64,000 nt of DNA. Source: Diploscapter coronatus. Its lineage: Eukaryota > Nematoda > Chromadorea > Rhabditida > Rhabditidae. The stretch lies in assembly GCA_964036155.1 (NCBI GenBank), contig OZ038422.1:42989201-43053200 (forward strand), in the 5' to 3' direction. Below, piece by piece: positions 46,326 to 58,700 of the stretch. The notes beneath the pieces were generated by a model, which worked only from the letters and a program-made list of their open reading frames with translations, did not search any database and had not been told where the DNA came from. Both the position numbers and the translations under genes were made by a program. How positions within the stretch are numbered: position 1 is the first letter of the stretch; every line of letters starts with the position of its first letter.

Positions 46326-47402
46326 TCAGTTGTAAGTAGCCCCCTCATTGGGTTGTGGCGTCTTGAGGTTCTCCTTGGCCATCATCATGTTCTTGCGGAT
46401 GTCCTCCAGCACGTTCTTGATCATGTACGTGCTCGTCCAGTTGCGCAGAGTCGACAGATACTTCTTGTCGATCTGCAAACCGTCAATCGTCAAGATTCAA
46501 AATTTCTGCATTAACTTTGATTCAACAAATCGCGCAGTTCCAAACAGAATTTTCGGAACCTCGAATAGTGTGTCAGTATATCTTTTACTCGATTAAAGCC
46601 TCTCAAAAATCACAAGGAAGTCGCAAATTCTCATCAAAAGACAAAACTATTCGTACCACTCCGTTGTTGGGATTGATCCCGTTCATGTGGATTTTGGTGG
46701 TGAATCGGACGGTGGGCGGCTCCCTCGGGTAGTTCGGGCCGCACTCCACGTGCAGGTTGTAGATGCGCGACTCGTACGGGGTCTGCAAACGTTCGCAAAT
46801 AATTCCAAAATCATCAAACAAATAACAAATTGCATTGTTGGGAATTTGAGAAGTTTCAAGACATAATGAGTGAAAAGATTAACAGACGAAACGTTTCGAA
46901 GATGATCGAATCGACTTCTCCAAACCCATACATTTTTCAACTCACACCAAAGGTGTACAAATATAACGCTAATGCAAAACGCACTTTTCGAGAGTTTTCA
47001 AAGCGCACACGGAAATTTAGATGAATATTGCGTTGAACGCCAACGCAAGTCGAAATTCAATTTTTATACACCCCTGACCTACACCCGCCTCGTCCCACGG
47101 GTACTTTTTGAAGAAGCCTGATCGAGCAGTTATTCAATAGCTCTATTGAATGTTTACTTCGAAAAACGTTCCATTTGAACAACGTTTACCCTAGGCGGTC
47201 CGATGATAGTGCCAGTCCACCTGGTGAGGCTCATGTCGGAGTCGTCCTCGAGTCCCCAGCTGATGTTCCCGTCCCCCTTGCCTTTCTGGCCATCTTCCAG
47301 CTCCTCCAGCAGTCGAAAGTTCCTCGGAACGTCCACTGAAAGTTCCAAAACTCAATCAAATCACTCAACTTCAGACTCGAATTTTCAAGTTTTCTTACCC
47401 AT
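46326..47402 (-). CDS. uev-1: Ubiquitin-conjugating enzyme E2 variant (UEV1/MMS2)
   Basis: Four exons: 47399-47402 holds only ATG plus one base, then about 47190-47336, 46657-46782 and 46326-46474. The protein begins [20 protein letters not shown] and continues with [40 protein letters not shown] and [19 protein letters not shown], ending [10 protein letters not shown]. This matches UEV1/MMS2 from end to end, at the usual length of about 140 residues. UEVs lack the catalytic Cys; here the active-site region has no Cys after NPNNGV. The protein pairs with UBC13 to build Lys63-linked ubiquitin chains in DNA damage tolerance and signalling. The gene is divergent to the quinone reductase with a 257-base gap. 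Confidence 0.97.
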
Positions 47403-47659
47403 TTTTCTCAATTTGCAGAGTCAATTGGATAGGACCGACCTAGGAGAGAGGATGATATCTGAAATGAGGCAGGGTCGGTGAAGCAAAAAACGCAAATCCC
47501 ACGAAAAATCAACAAAATTCAAGAAAAAATCGTGAAAATAATTGCAGCATCGGAACTGCTAGCCGCTACGCTGTTCCCTTTCGCAACGGTGTATAAAGAG
47601 CGCATTGCATTGAGCAAGTCGCCTGCGGGAGCTGCTTGGACTTTTGAATTTGCGACGAG
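47403..47659. promoter_or_regulatory. Divergent promoter of UEV1 and quinone oxidoreductase
   Basis: Only 257 bases separate the two start codons, which face away from each other, so both promoters and both 5' UTRs must share this segment unless one gene has a distant leader exon. No TATA box is evident. The half nearer the plus-strand gene (47540-47660) is less AT-rich than its surroundings. Confidence 0.55.
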
Positions 47660-49994
47660 ATGACGATGCGAGCTGCAGTCGTGCGTGCCTTTGGCGCTGC
47701 GGACTGCATCGAAATCGCCCTCAGCCATCCCAAGCCGGCACTCACCACAGCTAATTCGGTAGGTCTGTATATCAACATCCCGAAAAACTTGGATCGAAGA
47801 AAATCTCCAACAAAATTCGATGTTTCAACTTCGAAAAATCCCGAAACAAATCTAAACTCTAGAATTTTTTAAGTTCAAGTTGTTCAAGCTTATCTGAGAA
47901 TTCGGAATTTCTCGTTGTCATAATCTGCTTTGCTATTTTTTCTTTTTCACTTTTTCCCAAAATAATTGTTCAGGTGCTGGTCCGAGTGATCGCAGCGGGT
48001 GTCAATCCTGTGGACACATACATTCGTGCAGGCCAGTATGCAGCTCTGCCGACTCTGCCCTACACCCCAGGAAAGGATGGATCAGGAATCGTAGAACAGG
48101 TAGATCTTTATCAAGGATGTGCGGAATTTGAATTTTGAAAAATTCGGAATCGAAATCTCAGAATTCCACACACTCCTTGATCTTTACTTTTCAAAGTAGA
48201 GATATTTTCTTAAATTTTAGCGACTCGAATATCCCACAACCTGCAAAAATAGTATGCAAAACGATAGAGGGCTTCTCCACTATCCTCTCATCTCCTACCT
48301 TAATTCGCAAAATTTCTGAGTTGCGGGGATTCCGAATAACCGAAATTTTCAATTCTTTTGAAAAAGTGGAAGATCGTAGTTTATCTTTTATTTTTGAGAG
48401 AAGTTCTGATATGTAGACGGAGAGTCAAGCTCATTTGCTTCGATCCTTTCATAGTTTCATTTCTAATTTACTCCTCATTCAGGTTGGCAGCGACGTGAAG
48501 CATGTGAAGGTGGGCGATCGAGTTTGGATGATATTCCTACAGACAGGCACTTCTGCTGAATTCTGCATCGCTGATAAATGCTTTCCATTGCCTTCCAGTA
48601 AGTTTGATTCGACAATTTTAGTGATTTGAACATTCGAGTTTCGATTTGTCATTCGCGCAAGGAGCCTGCATCGGAGTTCCCTATGTCACTGCATATCGGG
48701 CACTGTTTCTTCTCGGGAAGGCCAAGGTATTTCTTTCAGATCAGGTCACAAACTCCTGAAGATTTTTTAGAAGGATGATCGCGTTCTTATTCATGGAGCA
48801 TCAGGTAAAATTCTTTTGAAATTCTTGTAAATATTTTCCTAATCTCTACTAGAGCTTGATCATATTTTTGATATAGCCAAATGTCAAGAAATCTAACGTG
48901 TAAACTTTTATCACCATTGATATAATGTTGTCAGATCAAATTTTTACAAGTCAAATTATCTGGCAATGGCACGATGCCAAGAATGTGATGACGTTCTTAT
49001 AGGAGGAGTTGGTTTGGCTGCCTGTCAACTAGCCGACTGGAAAGGCCTCCACGTGACTGCGACTGCAGGAACTGAACAAGGAATGCAGCTCGTGAAGGAA
49101 AATGGAGCTAGTGCCGTGTACAATCATAGAGAACAGGGATACCTGGATAAGTTGAAGAAAGATTTCAAAGAAGGTGGGAAAACTTTGAAGCAAAAATGAA
49201 AACGAAATTTGAAATTTTGACAAATTCAAATTCAAACCTATGTCAAATTCATCAAAAAAAAACAACCCGAGTCGAAATTCTCAATGTCCTACTTGAGAAA
49301 TTTTGTCGTTTCAAAGATAGGAGTTTCAGGCTTTGATCTGATCGTGGAAATGGCAGCCCACATCAATTTGAACAGTGACACAGAGATGCTCGCAAGGGGA
49401 GGCAGAATTGCTGTAGTTGGAAACAGGGCAGAGACGAACATCAACGCGAGGAATTTGATGCGAGTCGAAGGAAGCATTTTCGGTATGTCTCTTTTTTAAT
49501 TTTTTAAATTGAAAGAAAAAGTTCAAGTCAATTTTTTTCTTTATTTTTATCATTAATTTTTAAAACATTTGAGTGTTTTACATACTTGTTCAATCTCTGT
49601 TTCAAAAAGGTTTCTAGCAGCATCCTTCTAAAATCGCTTTGTTCTACTCCATTTCGTAATTTAGAACTTTCTTTTCGTAGATTATTCATGAATCTCTGTT
49701 CCAATTCTTTTCCGAACATCTCGAAATTGACTTTCCAACACCTAAAATTTTTCAACCAACTCTTAACAAAATACTTTGTGTGACTAGTAGTTTCTAGGGG
49801 TGGCGGCAGCCTACACTACTGACTCAGAATTCGAACTAATTTCGTCTGAGCTATCAGCCCTATTCAATTCCACTTCATTCCGCCCCATTGTCCACAAAAC
49901 CTATCCTCTCGAAGAACTGGCTGCAGCTCACACAAATATTATGACATCGTCGGGAGCCATAGGAAACCATGTTATAATCATTTCTGACGAGTAG
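47660..49994 (+). CDS. Quinone oxidoreductase, zeta-crystallin type (MDR superfamily)
   Basis: Eight exons: 47660-47758, 47974-48099, and exons starting near 48481, 48662, 48770, 49000, 49329 and 49799; stop TAG at 49992-49994. The N-terminus [19 protein letters not shown] is typical of NADPH:quinone reductases. The GroES-like domain has [16 protein letters not shown] and [19 protein letters not shown]. The Rossmann half has [15 protein letters not shown], then [20 protein letters not shown], the NADP-binding motif, followed by [14 protein letters not shown] and [10 protein letters not shown]. It ends [15 protein letters not shown] and [10 protein letters not shown]. There is no catalytic-zinc Cys pattern, as expected for this zinc-free group. 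It reduces quinones by one electron using NADPH in the cytosol. Length, about 320 residues, is normal. Confidence 0.96.
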
Positions 49995-51903
49995 AATATC
50001 AAATCTGCAAGTTGGTTAGGAGAAAAAATCAATTACTGAAATACTACGAAATGGTGCCTTAAACCTAAGAAATTCACGAGTTAGTCTGAGACTTAAAATT
50101 TTTTATATCACTTATAGTTAGAAGGGTTTATTCTACGGTTTGGAGAAAATCTAATTTCGAACGACATAGTTATCCTGTTACAAAATACTCTTGCCAAAAT
50201 GAATAATAATAATAATAATCGTTGTGATGGACTCGAATCGTTTAGTGTATGTTCATTTGTAGTTGTAGTTGAATGGAATGGGGAATGGCTATGTGTCCTC
50301 TCTGAGGTCAGTTGTGAGATGCGTTTCTTCCTTCCCTTTCTTCCTAATGCCTCCCTCCCTTTTTCCTCTTTCCTCTGTCCTTGCATTTCTCCACCCTCTT
50401 TCTCTCCCTCTCTCTCTCTCTCTCTCCGATCATGCTCTCTATCGCTGTCTTTCTTTTCTTCATTCTTTGCTCGTCCACTCTCCCAATACGCCCTCATTTG
50501 GCTTTGCAAAATTACTTTTCAAGTCCAGCAACTTTCAGTCTTTCGGGCTTTCAGCCATTCTCTCCCTTCCCCTTGATTCAGTCATTTTATATTCAGCCCT
50601 GCAGCATTTCCACCTTTTCGTGCATAAATTATCCCGCCTCCCCTTCCCAGCAAATCTGCATGTTTCCATTTGATCGATTACCGATTGATTGTATTCTCGC
50701 AATTGCCTTCTCAATCCAGCTCCATTCTCCATTTCACTCATTTCTTTCCCTCTCCCACCACTATTCATTCCCCCTTCCTTCGTCTTCGCACATTTCTACC
50801 AAATGGCTAATGCTCTTCCAATCGATTTTTCTTCCGTTTTCCAGACTTTTTGCGCTTGATAGATGAACGGTTTGGGTGGAATTTCTGAGAGCTTGTGAGA
50901 AAAGGGAGCGAAAAGTGAACGGTTGCAGTGCGGGGTGCAACCCAGAGGCGCCTGTCTGTTTATTCTTCGATGCTGATCCTGGTCAAATAGCGAGTCAATT
51001 CGGGAGCTTCTTTCAGGCAATTTTGTATTTCTTATCGATATTGGCGCATCTTAGACTTTATTTCGTTCGATTCTCCTTTCCTATACCTCTATTTACATTC
51101 TCTTTCCATTCTCGATTCCCCCATTCAGCATTACTGTGCATCGACTTCCTTGCCTTCTTGCCTGTGCCTGGCTTGGTCATTCCTTCCCTCCTCTTCCCTT
51201 CCCCTTCTTCTCTCACGATTCTCCTTTTTGTATATAATCGAACTCTTGAATGGCTTTGTTGTGGGAAATCGACTCGATTCAACTTTGAGTGTTCGATTCT
51301 GAATGAGCAGAACGAACACTGCACAATGCTCTTCCCTCTGCTATTCATCCATTTCGCGCCAAAACTCTTCCTTCTTCTTCTTCATTTCAAACCTCAAAAA
51401 CTGCATTTCTGCATTTCATTTCGTTCTTTATTTGCCTGTTTGCTTCGCTATATTTTCTCTTTTTTCCCATTTTCACAGTTGGACGCAATCGATTTCAAAA
51501 GGGAAAAGTTGAAGGAAAAATCGCCGCTGGCAATATTTTGTGTCTTTTGAAATGCATTCTCTCAAGCTTATTGTGAGAAGACATTCATCTCGATTCCAAA
51601 ATACCCGATAAATTTACGAGCATCGGCGATTTTTATCAATCAGGCTTCTCTTATTTATTTGTTTTGGTGAATTTTTATCACATTTTCGTATATAAGATGA
51701 TGCTAATTCACGAAGATCAACTTTTCTAATATTGGTTGCTCTAAAATTTCTAACATTCATTTGCTCCCTTTTCTTTCTTTAAAACCATTCTCTCTTCCAA
51801 TTTTTCGTAATTTCAAAAATTCTCGATGCTTCTATGCGCATAAATTTGGATTTCATTGTACGTTTGAATAATCGGCTTCAGTTTCCATTAGAATTTCTTT
51901 GCA
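49995..51903. other. T/C-rich upstream region of the ZO-1 gene
   Basis: From about 50200 the plus strand becomes strongly pyrimidine-rich (Pu/Py asymmetry) for over 2 kb, with a (CT)n run at 50397-50426. Long open frames here come from low-complexity Ser/Leu/Phe/Pro codons and have no domain signal. It may be leader, promoter or a large first intron of the ZO-1 gene. Confidence 0.5.
50397..50426. repeat. (CT)n microsatellite
   Basis: A simple dinucleotide run of about a dozen CT units inside the pyrimidine-rich tract. On the opposite strand it reads (GA)n, a common binding context for GAGA-type factors in animals; no further evidence of function. Confidence 0.8.
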
Positions 51904-52065
51904 ATGTCGGGTGCGCTGAAAATTGTGGTCATTTTTGTTGGATTCTGCTGCGTAGAATATTTCACGCGAATTATGCAAAAAAAATATGCTGTTGAAGGAA
52001 GAGAGTGCGTTGAAATGCCGAGTGTGGAATACAGAAATAGCAAATGTAGTGATTTCGCAGCGTGA
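51904..52065 (+). CDS. Candidate 53-residue membrane or secreted micropeptide
   Basis: An ORF starts ATGTCGGGTGCG with a purine at -3. Its product begins MSGALKIVVIFVGFCCVEYF, which looks like a signal anchor or single membrane helix, followed by a basic patch (TRIMQKKY) and a polar tail with two spaced Cys (ECVEMPSVEYRNSKC) and a TGA stop. I do not recognise it. The composition (charged tail, no low-complexity run) differs from the pyrimidine-rich junk around it, but length alone does not exclude chance. It lies upstream of the ZO-1 gene. Confidence 0.25.
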   Translation: MSGALKIVVIFVGFCCVEYFTRIMQKKYAVEGRECVEMPSVEYRNSKCSDFAA

Positions 52066-52712
52066 TGGTACGTACCAAATTTGATACCTTTCGATCGGCT
52101 TCTCTCCTTCCCCTGCCCTCTGTCAATCATCTCTGCATCATCTGCACGTTCGATGTAAACTTTCCCCCTTACGCTCAAAAACTCCTCGAGGCGATTTTAG
52201 CTCGGTTCATTTTGAAATTTGAGAAAGGCAAGTAAGCAGGGCAGGATAGAGGACAGTGGGCAGGGCTACTCGCGATGTGACATTCAGGCACTCTGCAGGG
52301 CTGAACAACATTTCTTTTGGAAACTCCATTATCCAAATCCATTCATATCTGCTCCTTTCCTCATGGAGTTCAACTTTCTCCCATCTTGTTTTCAGCTTTC
52401 TATGCTTCATCATCGAGTATCAACTTCAGCTCGTTGTATTTATTTATCCCTACACCCGATTTGCCTTCTCAATTTCATATCCTCGTATGCTTGTCTCTCA
52501 TTCATCCATTCGTCATGTTCATATGCAATCTGCAACCTGGGCGAGGGTCAGCTGTATCTGTCTGCATTCAGCTGCATTCGTGCATCGTGTTCAGTGCTTC
52601 AGTGCATTGGCATGTTTTCAGTGTATTCACCCGTATATTTCAGTGTTATTTCTGCCTTCTCTGCCCGTCTCGAGTCTGCTTTCTCTCTGCTAGAGGCCTA
52701 GCAGCCAGGGAT

Positions 52713-55700
52713 ATGCATTCTCATTCTTCTCAGCAGTCCCATCTCTCATCCGGCCTAGGCCCAGTCCCACTTGCTGCTGCTGGTCCTTACCCCATTCCCT
52801 GTTCCATCCCCGAAGAATTCCTCGTTGCTCCGGTCGCCGATGAATGTGAATCGGTAAGCCTTTTTCTCTTATTTTTTTCCGGAAAGTATAAAATCTTGTG
52901 GTGAAAATTGTCACCATCTTGAAAATATGTATAAAAACGAAGTAGATAAACATCTGTAGTCGTTCTACTACTTTATGTCTATCGGAATTTACCCCTCACA
53001 TCGGTGACAAATCATTGTATTTCAGATGGCAGCGGGTTGCAGTCTGAGTTGGCAATTGCTGTCGGTCTCCCTGCATCGAGTAAGTCCCCTTCCCTCCCTC
53101 CAGTCATTTTCTGTTTTGTTTGATATCATTTATCATCGTTTTTCTCTTCCAACATCCCTCTGCAATAACTCCTCGTCGAATCGCCTTTTTATTGTGCGTT
53201 TTTCTGTGCTCTGCTGGTATCTCTGTGGGCAGCTTACCCAGCCCTCGGGTCGATCAGATCCATTCCCCCTGCCCTGTGCGCCTCTATAGCTCTTCTCAGT
53301 CCGAACAGCCGTCCCTCTCCCTATCTCTGTGCCTCATTCATCCCCCTTCTCTATCTCTCGCCATTCAGATCCCCTTATTACACACCCATTTCACCTATCC
53401 ATCCACTGGTCTGATTAGAGTAACTGCCCGCCTCATTGCCCATTTCTTCTATTGCTCCGATTGCTCGAGAATCGAAAAACCATTTCGAGAAGTCCTTCGA
53501 TCGTTTTTGCCCAATCATAAACCTAGGTTGTTTGCTACAGTAGCTCGAAATTCAGAATAATATATTAGTTCTGTAACTTCGATTATCTTTTCTTCTCGAA
53601 TTTTATACTTGTTTCATATCTGTAGCATCTTGCCGCTTGTTGTACATATTAGTCTGGGTCCTTTCATTCTCCTCATCTCTACATACCCATGTTTGCATGG
53701 GAATTCAGCAAGGGATTCGGGGGCTTGTACTCCTTGCCTTCCTTGCCTGGCTGCTCCTCTCTCCACTGCTTGCTCGCGTTGATGGATAGGCCCCAATAGG
53801 CTCTGCTCTGCCTCTGTTTCTGTCTTCTATCTGCAGCTTCAAATATAGCGGCTCGAATGCTTTCTTCCTCTCTCTCCCTCTCTTCCTTCCTTCCCTCCTT
53901 CTTATTGATACTCATCATGTTTCCCCTGCTCTGTTCTAATTGAGTTACCCTCTTTCAGGCAGCCAACTTGGGATTTGGCATAGCGATCTCTGGCGGTCGT
54001 GACAATCCCCACTTCACTTCTGGAGACCCCGCGATCGTTGTGAGTGACGTCGTCAACAACGGCCCTGCATATGGACTGCTGCAGTGAGTCATCTTTGAAT
54101 ACGACAATGTTTTGCTTGAGAAATGAGATATTCTAGCGTCGAAGTTCAAACACATGACAGCATTTGAGAACTCGAGGCAGAGAATAATCTCGGATTTTTG
54201 TCACTCATGCTGCAAAGTTTGCTTTACAAGTGAAAAGTCTAAAATTATGTCAAGAAGCTGAAATTTTGAGTAATTTTGTGGCAATTAGAAGATCCAAAAA
54301 TGTGTGACATTGACACTGAAACTAATGATTCATATTACTGTCAGTTTCATCAAGCTATACTCTTATCTCAACTAGTGGCAAAATTTCCCTTCCAATCATC
54401 TAGAAATAAATCTTCCAAAGATACAAGTGCGCATTTTTTCTTAACTTCGATATTTAAAACGATGAGTTTGCTATAATTTGCAGAGTGAATGACCGCATTC
54501 TGTCAGCCAACGGAGTTTCCTTCGAGAACATCGAATACGCAGCTGCGGTGGAAATCATAAAGAGTTCGCAACAGATCAACATGGCAAGTCGATTCTAATC
54601 CATAGATAAGAAGAAAAGGGCTAATAAGATTAGACTCGAAATGAGAAAATCCAGTTTTTCTTCTCTTCCATTCCTCTTTTTATCATCGAATTAATAAAAA
54701 ACCCTTGTTTATCTTGAGTCTGATGGCTGAGAAATTCATTATTTCTCTTCTGTAACTCATTAAAAATCTTTAAACTTCTGAAATCTCCCGATTCCCCATT
54801 CTACTTGTAATCTTTGTTAAATTAAAGCAAACTTGTCCTTCAAAAAACAACTGAACTGCCTAATTTAGATCGTAAAACGGCGAGTAGCGATGCCTATTAT
54901 GGAGTTCGAGCAGAGAACATTGAAGTTCACCCTCACCAAATCGAGAAAGAAAGACGGTAAAATTCGACAACTCTTCCCTTTTATAGCCACTTCCTTGCAG
55001 ATTTCGGCATTGTTGTTGGCTGCAAATTCTACATCAAAGAAATTCGCAACCAAAAACTCGCTGAAAAGGTTCGTTCGCAGAGATTTTTAGTTTGATATGG
55101 GTCAGACTGAAAACGAGGGAAATTAGCACACGAGATTTCTATCGAATTAGTTTGAAAATTGGATATGTCGTTCTTTTTCCTTTCGCTGACAACTCGAACC
55201 TTGACAAACGAAGAAAAAGTTGCGATCAGGGGGTGCACGAAATTTTAACTTGAACATTTTCGAAGTCGAAGTCCGTACACCCCTGGTTGAGATGACTCAG
55301 AGTGAGCTTTTATTTTTAGGACCCTGGTCTTCGGGAAGGAGACGCTGTTCTGAGGATAAATGGCCAGAGTTTGGAAGGAGCCACTCTGGAAGATGTCAAT
55401 AAATGGCTCGAAAGGTTGGGTTTTTTCTGACTTATTGAAAAGCTCTCTGAGTTTGAAGCCAATAATTGGGAAACTTAATTCGTTTTTCCTTATTGTCACC
55501 CAATTTCTACTACAACTGCCTGAACATTCAAAATGTCGGTCTTTGAACTAACTCAATATTTTCAAAAACTTGACATATTTATAAAAAAAATGTCGAATTT
55601 TTTAGATCTCGTGAGAAATTGTGTCTTGTGATTCAAAGAGACGTGCGTCGAGGCGCGAGTCGATGGCCGAGTGAGAACACTGTCTATGAGAGGGTTGGAT

Positions 55701-58700
55701 CTGTGTCCGCCACTCCGAGGCATTCTCCCACTCCATTGTTGCATCAGCCTATTGCTACTAGGTAAACATGATTTTTGAATGAAATCTTGGATGAAAATTC
55801 TCAAAGATACCTTTTCTAGACCCTCCCACGAATACATCAACTCCCCCCGCTGGCGGTCAGAGTCAGCGGACGAGCGTCGCGTCTCTTCTCCTGCTCTGTC
55901 AGCCCACAACGCAGTCACCTCCTCCACGACTTCACATCCACTCGAGTACGAGTACTACAATCGACAGACACAGAGGGTGGCCGATCAGTCAATTAGGACT
56001 GTCAATTTTCGAAAGGTAAGGAGAATATCCAAATGAACACTTCGAATGACTACTAACAAAAGCATAGTGATAGGCAGAGACGATGTATAAAATGTTGCCA
56101 AATATGGGACTTGCCTATTCAGTAGTTCAAGTGATTTATTCTCGAGTATCCTCGTATCATTCAAGCTTATCCAGTCATTTGCAGGTAGGCGGAAGTGTCG
56201 GTGTCCGAGTAATCGGCGGCAATCAAGTGGGAATTTTCGTTTCTGCCGTGGCTGGAGATTCCCCAGCAGCTTTGCACGGCGTCTGTTGCGGAGATCGAAT
56301 TCTTGAGGTTCGTCGTCGTCGTTTATCGTCCCATTCGATTTCTCACCCACTTACCTTCTCAGGTGAATGGCCGATCGATGCAAGGAGTGACGAGGGAGGC
56401 AGCAGTGCAGTTGCTGCTGAGTTTGGAGGACAGAATCAGTCTGCGACTGCGTCATGACAGGAACGAGTTCGAGCACGTCAGGAACAATCAACTGGGAGAC
56501 CATTTCTTCATCAGGTATACTTTTCTCTATCTCTACAGTAAGAATTGCATTTTTCATTGTTTTGACACACCTCGAAGGGCTAAGTTCACTTCTGATACAA
56601 ATCGATTGATAATTGCGGCTGGATACTCCTCGAGGTGTTTACATCAAACGGAGAGGAAAGTTGCCGCTGCTCTCGCTTTCTCTCGGGAAGGGGAGAATAG
56701 GGATAATGAATGGAGTGAGGAGGGAGTCATTTACGAGGTGCAGGGGAGAACGATGAGAGAAGGACGAGGGGAGGGAAGGAAAGGGTCAGTTGTCAGCTGA
56801 ACTGAACGAACTGAAGCGGGAAGATAAATGATGCAACGCCTTACAGGGCACATTTCTCGAAGGAGAAGCGATGCGGTCCTCTGGAACTGTCGATCAACGA
56901 CGGGGACATCTTCCAGGTGACAGACACTCTCTTCGGGGGTACTGTCGGACTCTGGCAGGCCAGCCGAGTCTATTCCGCTAGTGCTAACAAGGTAAACTTA
57001 CGTTTTTAGGCTTACGAAAAATTACTTTGAATTCTCATCATGCAAGAAATACAACGAAATATTGATAGACCAGAAGCGAGATAGAGTCGTGTTCTGATAC
57101 GGAACATTTTAGACTTCAATTCCCTCTTGCCTCTGAAATGAATTATGAAATTAAGATTTCGGTATTTTTTTTTTCTGAAAAATTCACTTACTTCTCCGCC
57201 GTGCATTTGAAAAGTCCATTTTTTCTATTGACAATTTCGCTTCCAAACTGAATCAACTAGAGAGCTATTTATTTTGAATTTGTACATTTTGATAGCAAAT
57301 TAAAAACCGTCCATCTAATGATAATATTTCTAGGGCGAACCTTTGAAAGGAGTGATTCCGAATCAGTCGACGGCAGAAACGATAGCTCGGGAACAGAGAC
57401 GAGTGAACGAGCAGAAAGGGAAGGGGACATTGCTGAGGAGGAAGCTGGATGCGGCCAGACGGACCAAGAGTCTGCCCAAGAACATGCTGGCTGACCCTGC
57501 AGAGCTCTGCGCCTCCATCCCCCTCCCTGCTTATGAACGAGTCGCTCTCACTACTCCATCATTCCATCGGTATGTCTTTCTTCGAAATGGGTTGAACTTC
57601 ATTCATGTGTTGAGCATTCCTTGATGAACGCGATGAGCAAAAATTCTATTCACTTATATTTGGTTTGGTGCTCTAATTCTCTTGCAAGGATAAATCATCT
57701 TTTTCCCCTATTAAAATTTTGTGATAAGTATGAAGCAACAAAAGAGATAGGTGGCATTACTAAAGAAGAAGATGATTGAACTAATTTATACGAATAGCTT
57801 TCTGCAAAAAGTTTCGATTTACGCGTAATCTATTCTGCGACAACATAATTAAGTTAAAGCTTCTTAACCAACGCAATGCATTTGATCTTCAAAAAAACTC
57901 AATTGATGAATTTTATTTAGACCAGTTGTTTTATTCGGTCCCTTGGCTGATGTTGCCCGTCAAATGTTATTGGCCCAATTCTCGATGCGCTTTGCGGAGC
58001 CCGAGGGCGATGGAGGTGTTATTCGCCTGTCTTCTGTCGATCAGATCATGGCCTCTGGCAAGCACTGCGTCCTCGATATCAGCATTGAATCGGTTAGTTG
58101 ACGATAAAAATTCCTCGAATGTTAGAAACTCATCTTTCAATGTGATAAGCAACTAAATTCGGAAGTTTTACCTTTATGCCTTTACTTGATCAATTCTCAT
58201 AATCCAAAGTATTTACGACTTTTGAAGAGCTTGAATTTTCAGGTCGAGCGCCTCCAATTGGCCCAATATGCCCCAATCGTGATTCTGATCGACGTGGATG
58301 GCAGATCGCGAATCAGGGAATTGCGGAAGAAGGCAGGAGCCACGCACGTTTCCTCTCGCAAGTTGGCAGACCAAGCGGCTCAGATCAAGAAGCATCACGC
58401 TCATTTGTTGTCAGGTAAATAAGCAATCTTACTACTTTCTTTCGGAAATACCATTACTCGATTTAGTCTCTTTGAATTTTTCCTGCTAGTTATTGGTTTG
58501 GTTAAAGAAAGTAGTGAAAATATTTGACGAAAGAAATCTTATTGGCGGAAAATTCGGTTGTTTTCAGCGACCGTGGATGCGAGTCAGGAAGACGGCTGGT
58601 TCGAGGCGCTTCGCGATCTGATTGCCCACCTGCAGACCAGACGCATTTGGTCCAGCGAGTTCCCCATTAATGCTGCTCTCGAAGATGTGAGTATATTTGT

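Noticed and set aside
50199..51550. Several overlapping ORFs of 125-224 codons
   Set aside because: They are Ser/Leu/Phe/Pro-rich readings of a pyrimidine-rich tract, open in several frames at once.
52317..52712. Upstream extension of the first ZO-1 exon (frame open from an ATG at 52317)
   Set aside because: The peptide is low-complexity and hydrophobic without similarity, and a splice acceptor-like site lies just before the ATG at 52713. It is kept only as a possible alternative start.
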